DNA of 64,000 bases from Maribacter sedimenticola (GTDB lineage Bacteria > Bacteroidota > Bacteroidia > Flavobacteriales > Flavobacteriaceae). The DNA is taken from the NCBI RefSeq assembly GCF_900188415.1, contig NZ_FZNV01000001.1:895501-959500 (forward strand), in the 5' to 3' direction. Positions 26,566 through 35,657 of this stretch are shown here, in pieces (within the stretch, counting starts at the first letter, position 1; each line of letters begins with the position of its first letter). Below the pieces are notes generated by a model. The model searched no databases, had not been told where the DNA came from, and was given only the letters and a program-made list of their open reading frames with translations. The translations under genes were made by a program, and so were the position numbers.

Positions 26566-26838
26566 TTGGAAATTGCTTTTTTTTATTTTGATGGTCAGGA
26601 CCGTCCCCAGGAATTTTATTTGAATCCTATTGTATTGAATGAAGCCAGTATTCCCAGCAGTGCTACCATTTCCCCTATTAATTATCAAGTAATTCCTAAA
26701 ATGAAGGTGCTTAAAAATGTCCGTATTCATATTAGGGAGATCAATGCCAAGAAAGAAAATTGGGACAATTACCTGGAGCTTTATAAAAGTAACCAACGTA
26801 ATATCGCTAATTTCCTGATAAAGGCATTACCGGATTAA
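26566..26838 (+). CDS. Doubtful hypothetical ORF (90 residues)
   Basis: A frame beginning at TTG (in-frame stop ten codons upstream, no ATG) encodes about 90 residues, with sensible amino-acid composition in the C-terminal half (KKENWDNYLELYKSNQRN). The minus-strand ORF over the same bases is low complexity. No recognisable family. It may be a remnant of a longer gene rather than an intact one. Confidence 0.25.
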   Translation: MEIAFFYFDGQDRPQEFYLNPIVLNEASIPSSATISPINYQVIPKMKVLKNVRIHIREINAKKENWDNYLELYKSNQRNIANFLIKALPD

Positions 26839-26993
26839 TCCTTTGGCAAGATCAAATGGGTATATTTTTGGGGGGAAGTAAGGAAATTAATCCAAAACAT
26901 GGAACTTAAAGTTTCCTTCACATTCACTTAAACTACAAACTAATAAATGAGTGCATATTTGCAATGAGTTTGAATTAGTTTGAGTAAGTTGAG

Positions 26994-27033
26994 TAACCGA
27001 TGCATTGTTCTTATTGTGTCGGTTATTTTTTTT
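26994..27033 (+). terminator. Hairpin with T8 tail
   Basis: Arms taaccga and tcggtta flank an 18-base loop and are followed by eight T (27026-27033). No plus-strand gene ends directly before it except the doubtful ORF ending at 26838, so it may end a short non-coding transcript. Confidence 0.5.
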
Positions 27034-27097
27034 GATAGACACCATGTTCTGAAACATAGGCTACATCATATGGAATGTAACTAATAAATAAAGGGTG

Positions 27098-27328
27098 CTA
27101 GAGATGTACCTTGATTTCGTTCGTTTTAAAAATTTGAACGCGTAACAGGTTTTGAAAAATTTGAACGATCCTTGGCTGATGTTCTTCTGGAATACGACCG
27201 CCAATAATCCAATTTTTTTGGATTTTCTTGGTGCTTTCCTGATGAAACTCCGTCATGAGGCATTCTAATGCTTCCTGTCTTGTTTCATCGTTCATTTTAC
27301 TGAACATTAATTTTATATTTTCGGTCAT
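27098..27328 (-). CDS. Small hypothetical protein, 76 residues
   Basis: MTENIKLMFSKMNDETRQEA... is a soluble, helical 76-residue protein without recognised domains. An exact TAnnTTTG element on the same strand (27348-27355) lies 19 bases before the ATG, which supports expression. The C-terminal half (RIVQIFQNLLRVQIFKTNEI) is amphipathic. No function can be given. Confidence 0.55.
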   Translation of the reverse strand: MTENIKLMFSKMNDETRQEALECLMTEFHQESTKKIQKNWIIGGRIPEEHQPRIVQIFQNLLRVQIFKTNEIKVHL

Positions 27329-27347
27329 GGTCGGTATTGGTCGTGGT

Positions 27348-27355
27348 CAAAAGTA
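27348..27355 (-). promoter_or_regulatory. -7 promoter element (TACTTTTG) for the 76-residue gene
   Basis: On the minus strand the sequence reads TACTTTTG, an exact TAnnTTTG match, ending about 20 bases upstream of the ATG at 27328. No clear -33 box. Confidence 0.5.
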
Positions 27356-27572
27356 AATAAAAAAGACATTCATCAGTTGAAATTTTAACAATAGATATTA
27401 ACGATTTCTGTTGTTGATAAATTTTCTGTTGGGTGGATATACTAAAATAGAAATGCACATAATGGTCCACTTTAAATGATGTAAATTTTACATTTATAAA
27501 TTGGTCATTTTATATTTAACGCTTAGGTTTACCATTCTGCTTAGTAAAGGGAGTGCACAGAAATTAGATGTT

Positions 27573-29354
27573 ATGAAATTGAATTTTTTACGGTCTATTG
27601 GTTTTTTTATTTCGGCCTGTATGGTCGGTTTTGCCCAAGGCCCCAAGGTACATTCACATAATGATTATAAACAACCGTTACCTTTTTACGGAGCTTTTGC
27701 GGCAGATGTACAATCCTTGGAAGTAGATGTGTTTTTAGTTGAAGGTGTCCTTATGGTAGCCCATGAGTCGGGTGAAGTGACCAAGACCGCCACATTGGAA
27801 CGGTTGTATCTGCAACCGCTTAAGGAAATGGTAGAAAGGGGTATGCTCGCTGATCGGACTTTACAGGTTTTGATCGATATAAAGACCGATGCCGTACCTA
27901 CCTTAAATGCTTTGGTGAACAGCTTACGGAACTATCCTATGATTACGGATCATGAACATATTACCTTGGTCGTTTCCGGAAATAGGCCTCCTTTGGCAAC
28001 GTATGTGGACTATCCTGAATTTATTTTGTTCGACCACCAGAGTACGGTTCCTGTTACCAATGCTGCGGTTATGGAAAAAATAGCTATGGTCAGTTTAAGT
28101 TTCAGGCAGTTTTCGGAATGGAACGGTAAGGGGCGTTTAACGGCTGCGGACCTGAACAAGGTGAGCGGGGTCATCGCCAAGGCGCACGCAATGAACAAAC
28201 CGTTCAGGTTTTGGGCAACCCCAGATTCAAAGACCGCTTGGAAAGCCTTTACGGACCTAGGGGTAGATGTCATTAATACGGATATGCCCTATGAATGTGT
28301 GTCCTATGTACGTACTCTGAACAATAGGGTAGTGCGTAATACGGTATTTTCCGAGGTATACACACCGTCGTATTCTACCGATGCTATTGATAAGGCGCCA
28401 AAAAATGTCATTCTTTTAATAGGTGATGGTAACGGACTTACCCAAATATCTTCGGCTACTTTGGCCAATGGGGGAGCTTTGACCTTGACCCAGCTAAAGC
28501 AAATAGGTTTTTTGACGACCCGCTCCGCAGATGATTTTACTACGGATTCTGCCGCCGCGGGAACGGCTATCGCCACGGGCCAAAAAACGAACAATAGGGC
28601 CATAGGAACGGACAAGGATGGAAACCCTATACCTAACCTCACCGAAATTCTTGTTGATAAGGGCTTTGCTACCGGAGTAATTTCTACCGATGGTATTACC
28701 GGTGCCACTCCCTCCTCATTTTATGGCCACCGCACCGATCGTGATATGGAGGAAGGTTTGGCGCAAGATTTAATGGCGAGTAAGTTGCACCTGTTTATCG
28801 CGCAAAGATCAGATGAGGTGAAGGCTATCGAAACGTCGGGTTTTCAAATGATAAATACCATTGAGGCACTTGGTGGTAGCACTTATGATAGGGTGGGTGC
28901 GTGGATGGATTATTCAGCGAATACCCCTTTGCCCCAACATGTGGAAAAATTGGCAACGGCTACAAAGAATGGCATTGCCTTTCTACAGCGCAAGAACACC
29001 CCTTTCTTTTTAATGGCAGAGGGGGCTAAGATTGATAGTTATGGGCATGTTAACGATATTGGCGGAGTTATTGCCGAGAGTATTTCGTTTGATAAGGCAA
29101 TTACCGAGGCCATAAAGTTTGCGGATAAGGACAAGAACACCTTGGTCATCATTACTGCCGACCATGAAACAGGCGGATTGACCATTCCTCAGGGAAATAT
29201 GGACAGGCATGAGGTGGAAGCTGATTTTACTACCCATGACCATACCGCAACAATGGTTCCTATTTTTGCCTATGGCCCCATGTCGCACGAATTTCAGGGC
29301 GTTTATGCCAACAATGAGGTGTTTCACAAGATATTAAAAGTACTGGGTCTATAG
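27573..29354 (+). CDS. Exported phosphodiesterase-alkaline phosphatase fusion
   Basis: 593 residues from the ATG at 27573, which opens a good signal peptide ending in GFAQ; an upstream TTG-type start would bury it. The N-terminal domain (about 20-250) resembles the PI-PLC/GDPD TIM barrel, with HSHNDYKQPLPF, VQSLEVDVFL and VAHESGEV carrying candidate catalytic residues. The C-terminal domain (about 265-593) is alkaline phosphatase: VILLIGDGNG, nucleophile Ser in TDSAAAGTAIATGQ, EGAKIDSYGHVND, ADHETGGL and the final histidine in THDHT. The two activities could release phosphate from glycerophosphodiesters or similar phosphodiesters in sequence. It lies upstream of the SusCD pair on the same strand. 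Confidence 0.85.
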   Translation: MKLNFLRSIGFFISACMVGFAQGPKVHSHNDYKQPLPFYGAFAADVQSLEVDVFLVEGVLMVAHESGEVTKTATLERLYLQPLKEMVERGMLADRTLQVLIDIKTDAVPTLNALVNSLRNYPMITDHEHITLVVSGNRPPLATYVDYPEFILFDHQSTVPVTNAAVMEKIAMVSLSFRQFSEWNGKGRLTAADLNKVSGVIAKAHAMNKPFRFWATPDSKTAWKAFTDLGVDVINTDMPYECVSYVRTLNNRVVRNTVFSEVYTPSYSTDAIDKAPKNVILLIGDGNGLTQISSATLANGGALTLTQLKQIGFLTTRSADDFTTDSAAAGTAIATGQKTNNRAIGTDKDGNPIPNLTEILVDKGFATGVISTDGITGATPSSFYGHRTDRDMEEGLAQDLMASKLHLFIAQRSDEVKAIETSGFQMINTIEALGGSTYDRVGAWMDYSANTPLPQHVEKLATATKNGIAFLQRKNTPFFLMAEGAKIDSYGHVNDIGGVIAESISFDKAITEAIKFADKDKNTLVIITADHETGGLTIPQGNMDRHEVEADFTTHDHTATMVPIFAYGPMSHEFQGVYANNEVFHKILKVLGL

Positions 29355-29549
29355 TGCATGGCATTACGGGTTCCGCTTTAAAACTTCACGTTTCATAGTA
29401 AATTCAATTTGGCCTTTATAAAGGTTTATTTATATCATCTACATTATTGTAAGTGTATATTTAACATTTTAATAATATTGGCTATCTTGTTATACAATTT
29501 CCTAAAGTAAGGGTCATTTTAAGTTAATAACATATCATGGCACCAAGCC

Positions 29550-29557
29550 TATTTTTG
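29550..29557 (+). promoter_or_regulatory. -7 promoter element (TATTTTTG) before susC
   Basis: An exact TAnnTTTG match 92 bases before the SusC ATG, within the 295-bp gap 29355-29649. It predicts a leader of about 85 bases. No -33 element is obvious. Confidence 0.45.
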
Positions 29558-29649
29558 CTGCTTGAAAATGTCACCCTAAAATAGGGGATGTCGTAAACCA
29601 ACACATATTTTAATTTAACATTTAAACAATTTTTCTTAAACCAAACTGT

Positions 29650-32622
29650 ATGAAAAAATTAAAGTTTTTAATGCATTTGTGGGTATTGGGCTTTGCGACC
29701 ATGGTATGGGCGCAAGACAATATTACAGGTGTGGTAACAGATGAGTTCGGGCAACCCTTGCCAGGTTCCACCGTTCAGGTTAAAGGTACCGGTACGGGTA
29801 CTACAACAGATTTTGATGGCAATTATACCATTGGCGCCGGCGCCAATGATGTACTCTTGTTTTCCTATTTAGGGTATTCCACACAAGAGGTTGCCGTAGA
29901 TGGCCGTAACGTCATCAATGTTTCCTTAAAGGAAGATGCTACCCAATTGGATGATGTAGTGGTAGTAGGTTATGGTACCCAAAAACGTTCGGACGTAACG
30001 GGTTCCATATCATCCGTAAAGAGTGAAAATTTCAATAAAGGGGTAGTGGCCAACCCTGGACAGCTCTTGCAAGGTAAGATTGCCGGTGTCAACGTTACAT
30101 CGGTCAGCGGTGAGCCGGGATCATCACAGAATATAGTAATTCGTGGTATTGGTAGTTTTAGGTCAGGCACATCGCCCTTGTTCGTCATTGATGGTTTCGT
30201 GATCGATAATACATCCACCGGTACCGCATCCAATCCGCTAAACTTTATCAATCCACAGGATATTGCTTCCATGGATGTCTTAAAGGATGCCTCTGCAGCT
30301 GCAATTTATGGGGCACGTGCCGCCAATGGTGTAATCGTGATCACTACAAAGAAAGGGGCCAGTGGCAAAACGGAAATGAATGCTTCCGTTTCTACGGCGT
30401 TCTCTACCTTGGCCAATGAAATAGATGTATTTTCCGCAGATGAATTCAGGAGACAGGTACCGGCCGTTGGCGGTACATTACTGGACGGTGGTGCCAATAC
30501 GGATTGGCAAGATGAATTGACCAAGACCGGCATCACAAAAAATGTCAACTTTTCCATGAGCGGGGGCAATGCCAATGCTACCTATTTTGCTTCGGTAGGG
30601 GTAGATGACCAACAAGGTATTTTTGAGAACAGCTCGCTAAAAAGGTATTCCGGGCGCTTGAACATGAACCAAAAGGCATTGGACGGCAGGCTTAACGTTG
30701 CCTTTAACCTTACGGCGTCAAGAACCTTGAACAATAGACCGGATGCTGGTGCGATCGTTACCGATATGTTGGAACTGAACCCCACCTTGCCGGTATATAC
30801 CAACGGTGAGCCTACCGTAGTACTGGACGACAACCGTCTAAACCCGATCATCCGTAGCCAGTTGTATGAAGATGAAACCAACAGCAATAGGATTTTGGCC
30901 AATATTTCCCCATCCTTTGAAATTGTGGAAGGGCTTACCTATAAACTTAACCTTGGGGTAGATTATTCATCTACCAACCGTGATCAGCAAATGGCGCCCT
31001 ATGCATTATTGGAAGATTTAAACCAAGGGTATTTAAATACCTGGATCACCACCAACCAGAATACCATTGTGGACAATACCCTTACCTATACTTTTGAAAA
31101 GGGCGACCATAGTGCTACCTTGTTGGCGGGCCACTCGTACCAAGAGGTATTCGTTCAGCAAAAAAGATTTGAACTGGAAAGTTTTGCGGACAATGATATC
31201 GACCCTAGATACCAGGATCAAATAAGTAGTCAGGAGTATCCTACCAACTTGTTTTCCTTAGGGGAAAAGAATGAGCTGCAATCCTTCTTTGGTAGGTTAA
31301 ACTATGGGTATAAGGACAAATATTTATTGACCGCTACCATGAGGGCGGACGGGTCATCAAAATTTGGCGCCAACAATAAATACGGATATTTTCCTTCCGT
31401 TGCCTTGGGTTGGAATATAAGCAAGGAAAGCTTTTTGTCGGAAAGCACTGTGGTCAATAATCTTAAGCTGCGTGCCAGTTGGGGACAGACCGGAAACCAG
31501 GAAGGTATAGATAACAAAGTTTCCTTGGCCAGCTACGTGGACAGCAAGGCGGACAACGACACGTACCCCTTGGATGATGGTGCCGTAACCTTGGATGGTT
31601 ATCCTTTTGGAACCGTACCCGCACGTACCGCCAACCCTAATCTTAAATGGGAAGTGGCCACACAGACCAATATTGGGGTAGATTTTGGACTGTTCAACAA
31701 TAGGTTAACGGGTACCGTAGATTATTTTAATAAAGTAACTACGGATGTGGTTATGTTCGCCAATAGGGTAGACCCTATTCAACCTACCGAGAAAATATGG
31801 ACCAACTTGGACAATTTGGAAATCCATAATAACGGGTTGGAAGTCGCTTTGGATTATAGAAGTGTGTTCAGCGAGGATTTCTCTATGAATATTGGCGGTA
31901 ATATTTCCTTTATAAAAAATGAGGTAACGGATTCTCCTTTTGCCATTATCACCACGGGTGCCGCACAAGGTGCAGGCCAAACGGGTGCAACCATAAACGG
32001 GTACTTGAACGGGGAAGCCGTAGGTACGTTTTATATGAAGGAGTTCCTGGGTATTGGCGATGACGGCCTTAACCAATATAGGGATACCAATGGTGACGGG
32101 GAGATACTGGATGATGACCGTATTGCCGCGGGCAGTGCCTTACCGGACATGCTTTATGCCTTCTATATAAAATTTGACTATAAAAATTTAGATCTGGGCC
32201 TTAATTTCAACGGGGTATCCGGAAACAAGATCTATAACCATACCGCCATGTCCTCGTTCTCTAGGGGGCAATTGAGCAGGAACCTGAACACAACGGATTT
32301 CGCCGTGCAGTATCCCAACGAGGACAACAGCAATTCCAATGAGGTCTCTACACGATACTTGGAAGACGGTAGTTTCTTGCGACTGAACAATGCTACTTTG
32401 GGCTATAACCTAAAAGGGGAGCGTATAGGCTTGGATGATTATGTCAATACCATACGTTTTACGCTGACCGGTCAAAATTTATTCTTGATCACGGACTACT
32501 CCGGGTATAATCCGGAAGTGAACACGGGCGCACAGATAGATGGTGTGCAGACCTTCGGTATCGACAGATATACCTATCCATCCTCCAGAACCCTATTGTT
32601 CGGTGTTAATGTATCCTTTTAA
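29650..32622 (+). CDS. SusC/RagA-family TonB-dependent outer membrane transporter
   Basis: 990 residues. Signal peptide ending WAQ near residue 21; a carboxypeptidase-regulatory-like domain (GVVTDEFGQPLPGSTVQVKG); TonB-box and plug region with DDVVVVGYGTQKRSDVTGS near residue 100; then a 22-strand barrel ending in an aromatic NVSF terminus. These transporters import oligomers captured by the partner SusD lipoprotein, powered by TonB-ExbBD. The partner SusD follows 11 bases later. The gene lies among phosphatases and no glycoside hydrolase, so the cargo is probably a phosphorylated compound (inference). Length is at the short end for SusC; no N-terminal STN domain, so there is no sign of anti-sigma signalling. 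Confidence 0.97.
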   Translation: MKKLKFLMHLWVLGFATMVWAQDNITGVVTDEFGQPLPGSTVQVKGTGTGTTTDFDGNYTIGAGANDVLLFSYLGYSTQEVAVDGRNVINVSLKEDATQLDDVVVVGYGTQKRSDVTGSISSVKSENFNKGVVANPGQLLQGKIAGVNVTSVSGEPGSSQNIVIRGIGSFRSGTSPLFVIDGFVIDNTSTGTASNPLNFINPQDIASMDVLKDASAAAIYGARAANGVIVITTKKGASGKTEMNASVSTAFSTLANEIDVFSADEFRRQVPAVGGTLLDGGANTDWQDELTKTGITKNVNFSMSGGNANATYFASVGVDDQQGIFENSSLKRYSGRLNMNQKALDGRLNVAFNLTASRTLNNRPDAGAIVTDMLELNPTLPVYTNGEPTVVLDDNRLNPIIRSQLYEDETNSNRILANISPSFEIVEGLTYKLNLGVDYSSTNRDQQMAPYALLEDLNQGYLNTWITTNQNTIVDNTLTYTFEKGDHSATLLAGHSYQEVFVQQKRFELESFADNDIDPRYQDQISSQEYPTNLFSLGEKNELQSFFGRLNYGYKDKYLLTATMRADGSSKFGANNKYGYFPSVALGWNISKESFLSESTVVNNLKLRASWGQTGNQEGIDNKVSLASYVDSKADNDTYPLDDGAVTLDGYPFGTVPARTANPNLKWEVATQTNIGVDFGLFNNRLTGTVDYFNKVTTDVVMFANRVDPIQPTEKIWTNLDNLEIHNNGLEVALDYRSVFSEDFSMNIGGNISFIKNEVTDSPFAIITTGAAQGAGQTGATINGYLNGEAVGTFYMKEFLGIGDDGLNQYRDTNGDGEILDDDRIAAGSALPDMLYAFYIKFDYKNLDLGLNFNGVSGNKIYNHTAMSSFSRGQLSRNLNTTDFAVQYPNEDNSNSNEVSTRYLEDGSFLRLNNATLGYNLKGERIGLDDYVNTIRFTLTGQNLFLITDYSGYNPEVNTGAQIDGVQTFGIDRYTYPSSRTLLFGVNVSF

Positions 32623-32633
32623 AAAGCTATAAA

Positions 32634-34391
32634 ATGAAAAATAAACTTATTATAACATCCTTGTTCCTTACTTCATTATTGAATTGGAACTGTACGGATC
32701 TAGAAGAAGAATTGTTGGACGAAACCCTTACCGGTGCCCAGGCAGAGGTCATAAGTGGAGTAATAGCCCCTGCTTACGGCCAAGTATCCTGGACCTGGAG
32801 GCATACCAATTATTATGGATTGACCCTTATTCCATCAGATGAGGCCATATTGCCCTACCGTGGTGGTTCGGATTGGTTTGATGGTGGAAAGTTCCTAGCG
32901 GCGCACAGCCATAATTTGACCCCTACCAATGACTTGGTGGCCAGTGGGTGGAACGAGCTTACCAAGAATATATCAAGGACCTTGTCAGCCATTGAGGTAT
33001 TGACCCCGCTTGCGGAGGAAGGGGATACCGTGGCCACTGATGCCTTGTATGAAATGAAGGCCTTAAGGGCGTACCTGAATATGTTGTTGTTAGATGGTTG
33101 GGGCCTTGTGCTTCAAAAGGAATCTGCAGAGGAGTTATCCGTCGTGTTACGTTCACAGGAGGCCATTGACTATATTGAGGGCGAATTGCTTTCGGTCGTG
33201 GATGTGATCAATACCGATAAAGGTCCGGGCAGAATGACCCAAGCGGCCGTATGGGGCCTTTTGGCACGATTGAACCTGAATGCAGCGGTATACCGTGATC
33301 CGGCAGGCACCCCTAATTTTACACAGGAAGATATGGATCGGGTAATTACCTATACCGATAATATCATCAATTCGGGTAATTTCTCCTTGTCCGAAGAATA
33401 TTTTGAACTATTCAATGATGACAACCACACCAATCCTGAGTTGATTTTTGCCCTTGACCAGCGTGGCGTTTTGGAAAGGGAGCATATGCGATGGGCGTAC
33501 TGGCCAATTGCGGGGGCCATGTTCCCAAGACCGGAACACCCTAGGGCAGATGGTACGGACGGACCGGCAATTACGTCGGATTTTTATCAGACTTGGGTCG
33601 ATGCCTATGGCGATGTAGATCCTGCAGAGGCCGATGCCCGTTTCTATCAACGAAACACCATAGTTCCGGAAGCACAGTTGGCAGATTTGGCCGGGCGTGA
33701 ACCGCTATTGGAAACGGAAACCGAGAACAGCTACTTCTGCGTAGAGGATGTGGCCTTTGAAATGGACAGGGGAATTTTAAGAGGCATTCAATGGGGTCCT
33801 AGAAAGGATGAGGAAGGGCAGTTCCTTACCTGTGATGACGGTACCATAAAGATTTTACCGGTAAGGCAGACCAAGGGCAATAGTCCGGCCAGGGATGTGG
33901 GCTATGTGGACCATACCTTGGAAATTGACTTTAGCAACGAAGGTTCCCTGCACAATACGGGTTACAGACCGTCCAAATATCAATTTAGCCGTACTTCGCC
34001 AAACGGTAACAGTAACAGTAGTGTGGATATCGTTTTAATGCGATTGGCGGAAATTTATTTAATGCGCGCTGAGGCCAAGTTAAGAAACGGTGATAATGCC
34101 GGTGCTTTGGCAGATGTAAATACGGTAAGGACATCAAGGACCGCCCGCCCTGCACAGACGCCTGCGGCTTTAACGGCCATGGATTTGGAGGTGTTATACC
34201 GTGAACGTGGGTTTGAACTGTATTGGGAAGGTTTTAGAAGGACGGACCAAATTCGTTTTGGAACCTATGAGGATACCTGGACGGACAAAACGGATGCCGA
34301 TCCTAACCACAGATTGTTCCCAATTCCACAGAGTGCTGTTGATGGGGCTTCTGGTATAGAAGGCTTCCTGGTACAGAATCCAGGGTACTAA
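32634..34391 (+). CDS. SusD/RagB-family nutrient-binding outer membrane lipoprotein
   Basis: 585 residues. Lipoprotein signal with Cys near residue 20 (LLNWNCTDLEEELL). The TPR-rich SusD fold is evident: LYEMKALRAYLNMLLLDGWG near 140-160, and the conserved C-terminal block DIVLMRLAEIYLMRAEAKLRNG followed by NTVRTSR and ELYWEGFRRTDQIRFG. It caps the SusC barrel and binds the ligand at the cell surface. Cotranscribed with susC (11-base gap). A strong hairpin terminator follows 20 bases after the stop codon, closing the susCD unit. Confidence 0.96.
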   Translation: MKNKLIITSLFLTSLLNWNCTDLEEELLDETLTGAQAEVISGVIAPAYGQVSWTWRHTNYYGLTLIPSDEAILPYRGGSDWFDGGKFLAAHSHNLTPTNDLVASGWNELTKNISRTLSAIEVLTPLAEEGDTVATDALYEMKALRAYLNMLLLDGWGLVLQKESAEELSVVLRSQEAIDYIEGELLSVVDVINTDKGPGRMTQAAVWGLLARLNLNAAVYRDPAGTPNFTQEDMDRVITYTDNIINSGNFSLSEEYFELFNDDNHTNPELIFALDQRGVLEREHMRWAYWPIAGAMFPRPEHPRADGTDGPAITSDFYQTWVDAYGDVDPAEADARFYQRNTIVPEAQLADLAGREPLLETETENSYFCVEDVAFEMDRGILRGIQWGPRKDEEGQFLTCDDGTIKILPVRQTKGNSPARDVGYVDHTLEIDFSNEGSLHNTGYRPSKYQFSRTSPNGNSNSSVDIVLMRLAEIYLMRAEAKLRNGDNAGALADVNTVRTSRTARPAQTPAALTAMDLEVLYRERGFELYWEGFRRTDQIRFGTYEDTWTDKTDADPNHRLFPIPQSAVDGASGIEGFLVQNPGY

Positions 34392-34411
34392 AAAGTAGAG
34401 TATAAATAATG

Positions 34412-34445
34412 AATACGGCAAGCAGTCAATGCTTGTCGTATTTTG
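34412..34445 (+). terminator. Rho-independent terminator after susD
   Basis: Arms aatacggcaagca and tgcttgtcgtatt pair over 13 bp (one G-U), with a 5-base loop and a TTTTG tail. It separates susCD from the downstream alkaline phosphatase gene, allowing stronger expression of the uptake pair. Confidence 0.8.
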
Positions 34446-34463
34446 TTCTAATGAAAAATAGCA

Positions 34464-35594
34464 ATGCGTAAATTTATTTTATTGGGTAGTGTGGTACAAC
34501 TGCTTTGGTCATGTACGTCACCATCCAAGGTCGTAGACCAACAAAAGCTTCAACAAGAAGTTAAAGAAAATCAGCCGGTGAACGTTATTTTAATGATCGG
34601 TGACGGTATGGGGGTTCCACAGATATCCACTGCCTTTTATTTTAACGATCAACAGTCCAATTTTGAGCGTTTTAAACATATCGGTTTTCATAAATCATCG
34701 TCTACCAGTCATTGGATCACGGATTCCGCTGCCGGGGCAACCGCTTTTTCAATTGGTGAAAAAACGTACAAACGGGCCATAGGGGTAGACAGGGATTCCC
34801 TTCCCAAAGAAACCATTTTGGAACGACTTCAAAAAGAGGGCTATAAAACGGGACTCATCAGTCTAACATCTATCACGCACGCTACACCGGCCAGTTTTTA
34901 TGCCCATGTAAAGGACCGTGACCTTCATGAGGATATTGCCAAACAATTGGTATCCGGGAATATCGATTTTATTGCTGGCGGAGGTAAAAAATTCTTCAAT
35001 AAACGTCAAGACGGGGAAGATCTGTTCAAGGCGTTCTTGGACCGTGATTACCATTTGGATACCTTGTCCTTTTCCAACATGCAACGCTCAAAAAGAAATG
35101 CATTTATTATTGCGGATGACGGTTTGCCTTCCAAGATAGAAGGTAGGGGGCATTTTTTAAAGGAGGCTACCGATCGGGCACTGGACTATTTTACAGCGGG
35201 GAATGAACCTTTCTTTATGATGATAGAAGGCTCCTATATTGATTGGGGCGGTCATGCGGAAAATGATCGGATGGTGATCGAGGAGGTCAATGATTTTGAT
35301 ATGACCTTAGGGGTAGTATTGGACTATGTGGAGAAGCATCCAAATACGCTATTGGTCGTTACTGCTGACCATGAAACTGGCGGCGTAAGCGTGGGTAAAT
35401 TTTATGAAACGGATGAGGAAACGGGCAAAAAGGTAGAGGTGCCTCAAAAAGTAGGCGTGTACTTTAATACCGACCAACATTCGGGAGAGCTCATCCCGGT
35501 TTTTGCCAAAGGTAAAGGGGCGGAAAATTTTCAGGGAATCTATGAAAATAGCGAGATTTACCATCATATTATGAAAGTCCTGCAGGGCGAGTAA
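34464..35594 (+). CDS. Alkaline phosphatase, lipoprotein
   Basis: 376 residues. Lipoprotein signal peptide (LLWSCTSPS). Single alkaline phosphatase domain: VILMIGDGMG near 40 (metal Asp), nucleophile Ser in TDSAAGATAFSIGEKTYK near 88, THATPASFYAHV near 145, EGSYIDWGGHAEND near 260, TADHETGGV near 300 and a late DQHSGEL histidine. All zinc/metal ligand motifs appear present. It resembles the C-terminal half of the fusion protein at 27573-29354, including the shared end motif FQGxYxNxExxHxIxKVL, so the two are paralogues. It would release inorganic phosphate from monoesters at the outer membrane or in the periplasm. Confidence 0.93.
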   Translation: MRKFILLGSVVQLLWSCTSPSKVVDQQKLQQEVKENQPVNVILMIGDGMGVPQISTAFYFNDQQSNFERFKHIGFHKSSSTSHWITDSAAGATAFSIGEKTYKRAIGVDRDSLPKETILERLQKEGYKTGLISLTSITHATPASFYAHVKDRDLHEDIAKQLVSGNIDFIAGGGKKFFNKRQDGEDLFKAFLDRDYHLDTLSFSNMQRSKRNAFIIADDGLPSKIEGRGHFLKEATDRALDYFTAGNEPFFMMIEGSYIDWGGHAENDRMVIEEVNDFDMTLGVVLDYVEKHPNTLLVVTADHETGGVSVGKFYETDEETGKKVEVPQKVGVYFNTDQHSGELIPVFAKGKGAENFQGIYENSEIYHHIMKVLQGE

Positions 35595-35657
35595 GCGTTA
35601 CTTTTAAAAACGAAGTCCTGGAAAACGGGCAGGACTGCTCAAACATAGAAAAACGAA

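Noticed and set aside
26458..26796. 112-residue minus-strand ORF
   Set aside because: Low-complexity hydrophobic/aromatic composition with no promoter; it overlaps the doubtful plus-strand ORF and shows no domain.
35614..35636. Stem-loop agtcctg/caggact between two phosphatase genes as a terminator
   Set aside because: No T-run follows, and the flanking genes look co-oriented and functionally linked; at most an mRNA-processing hairpin.
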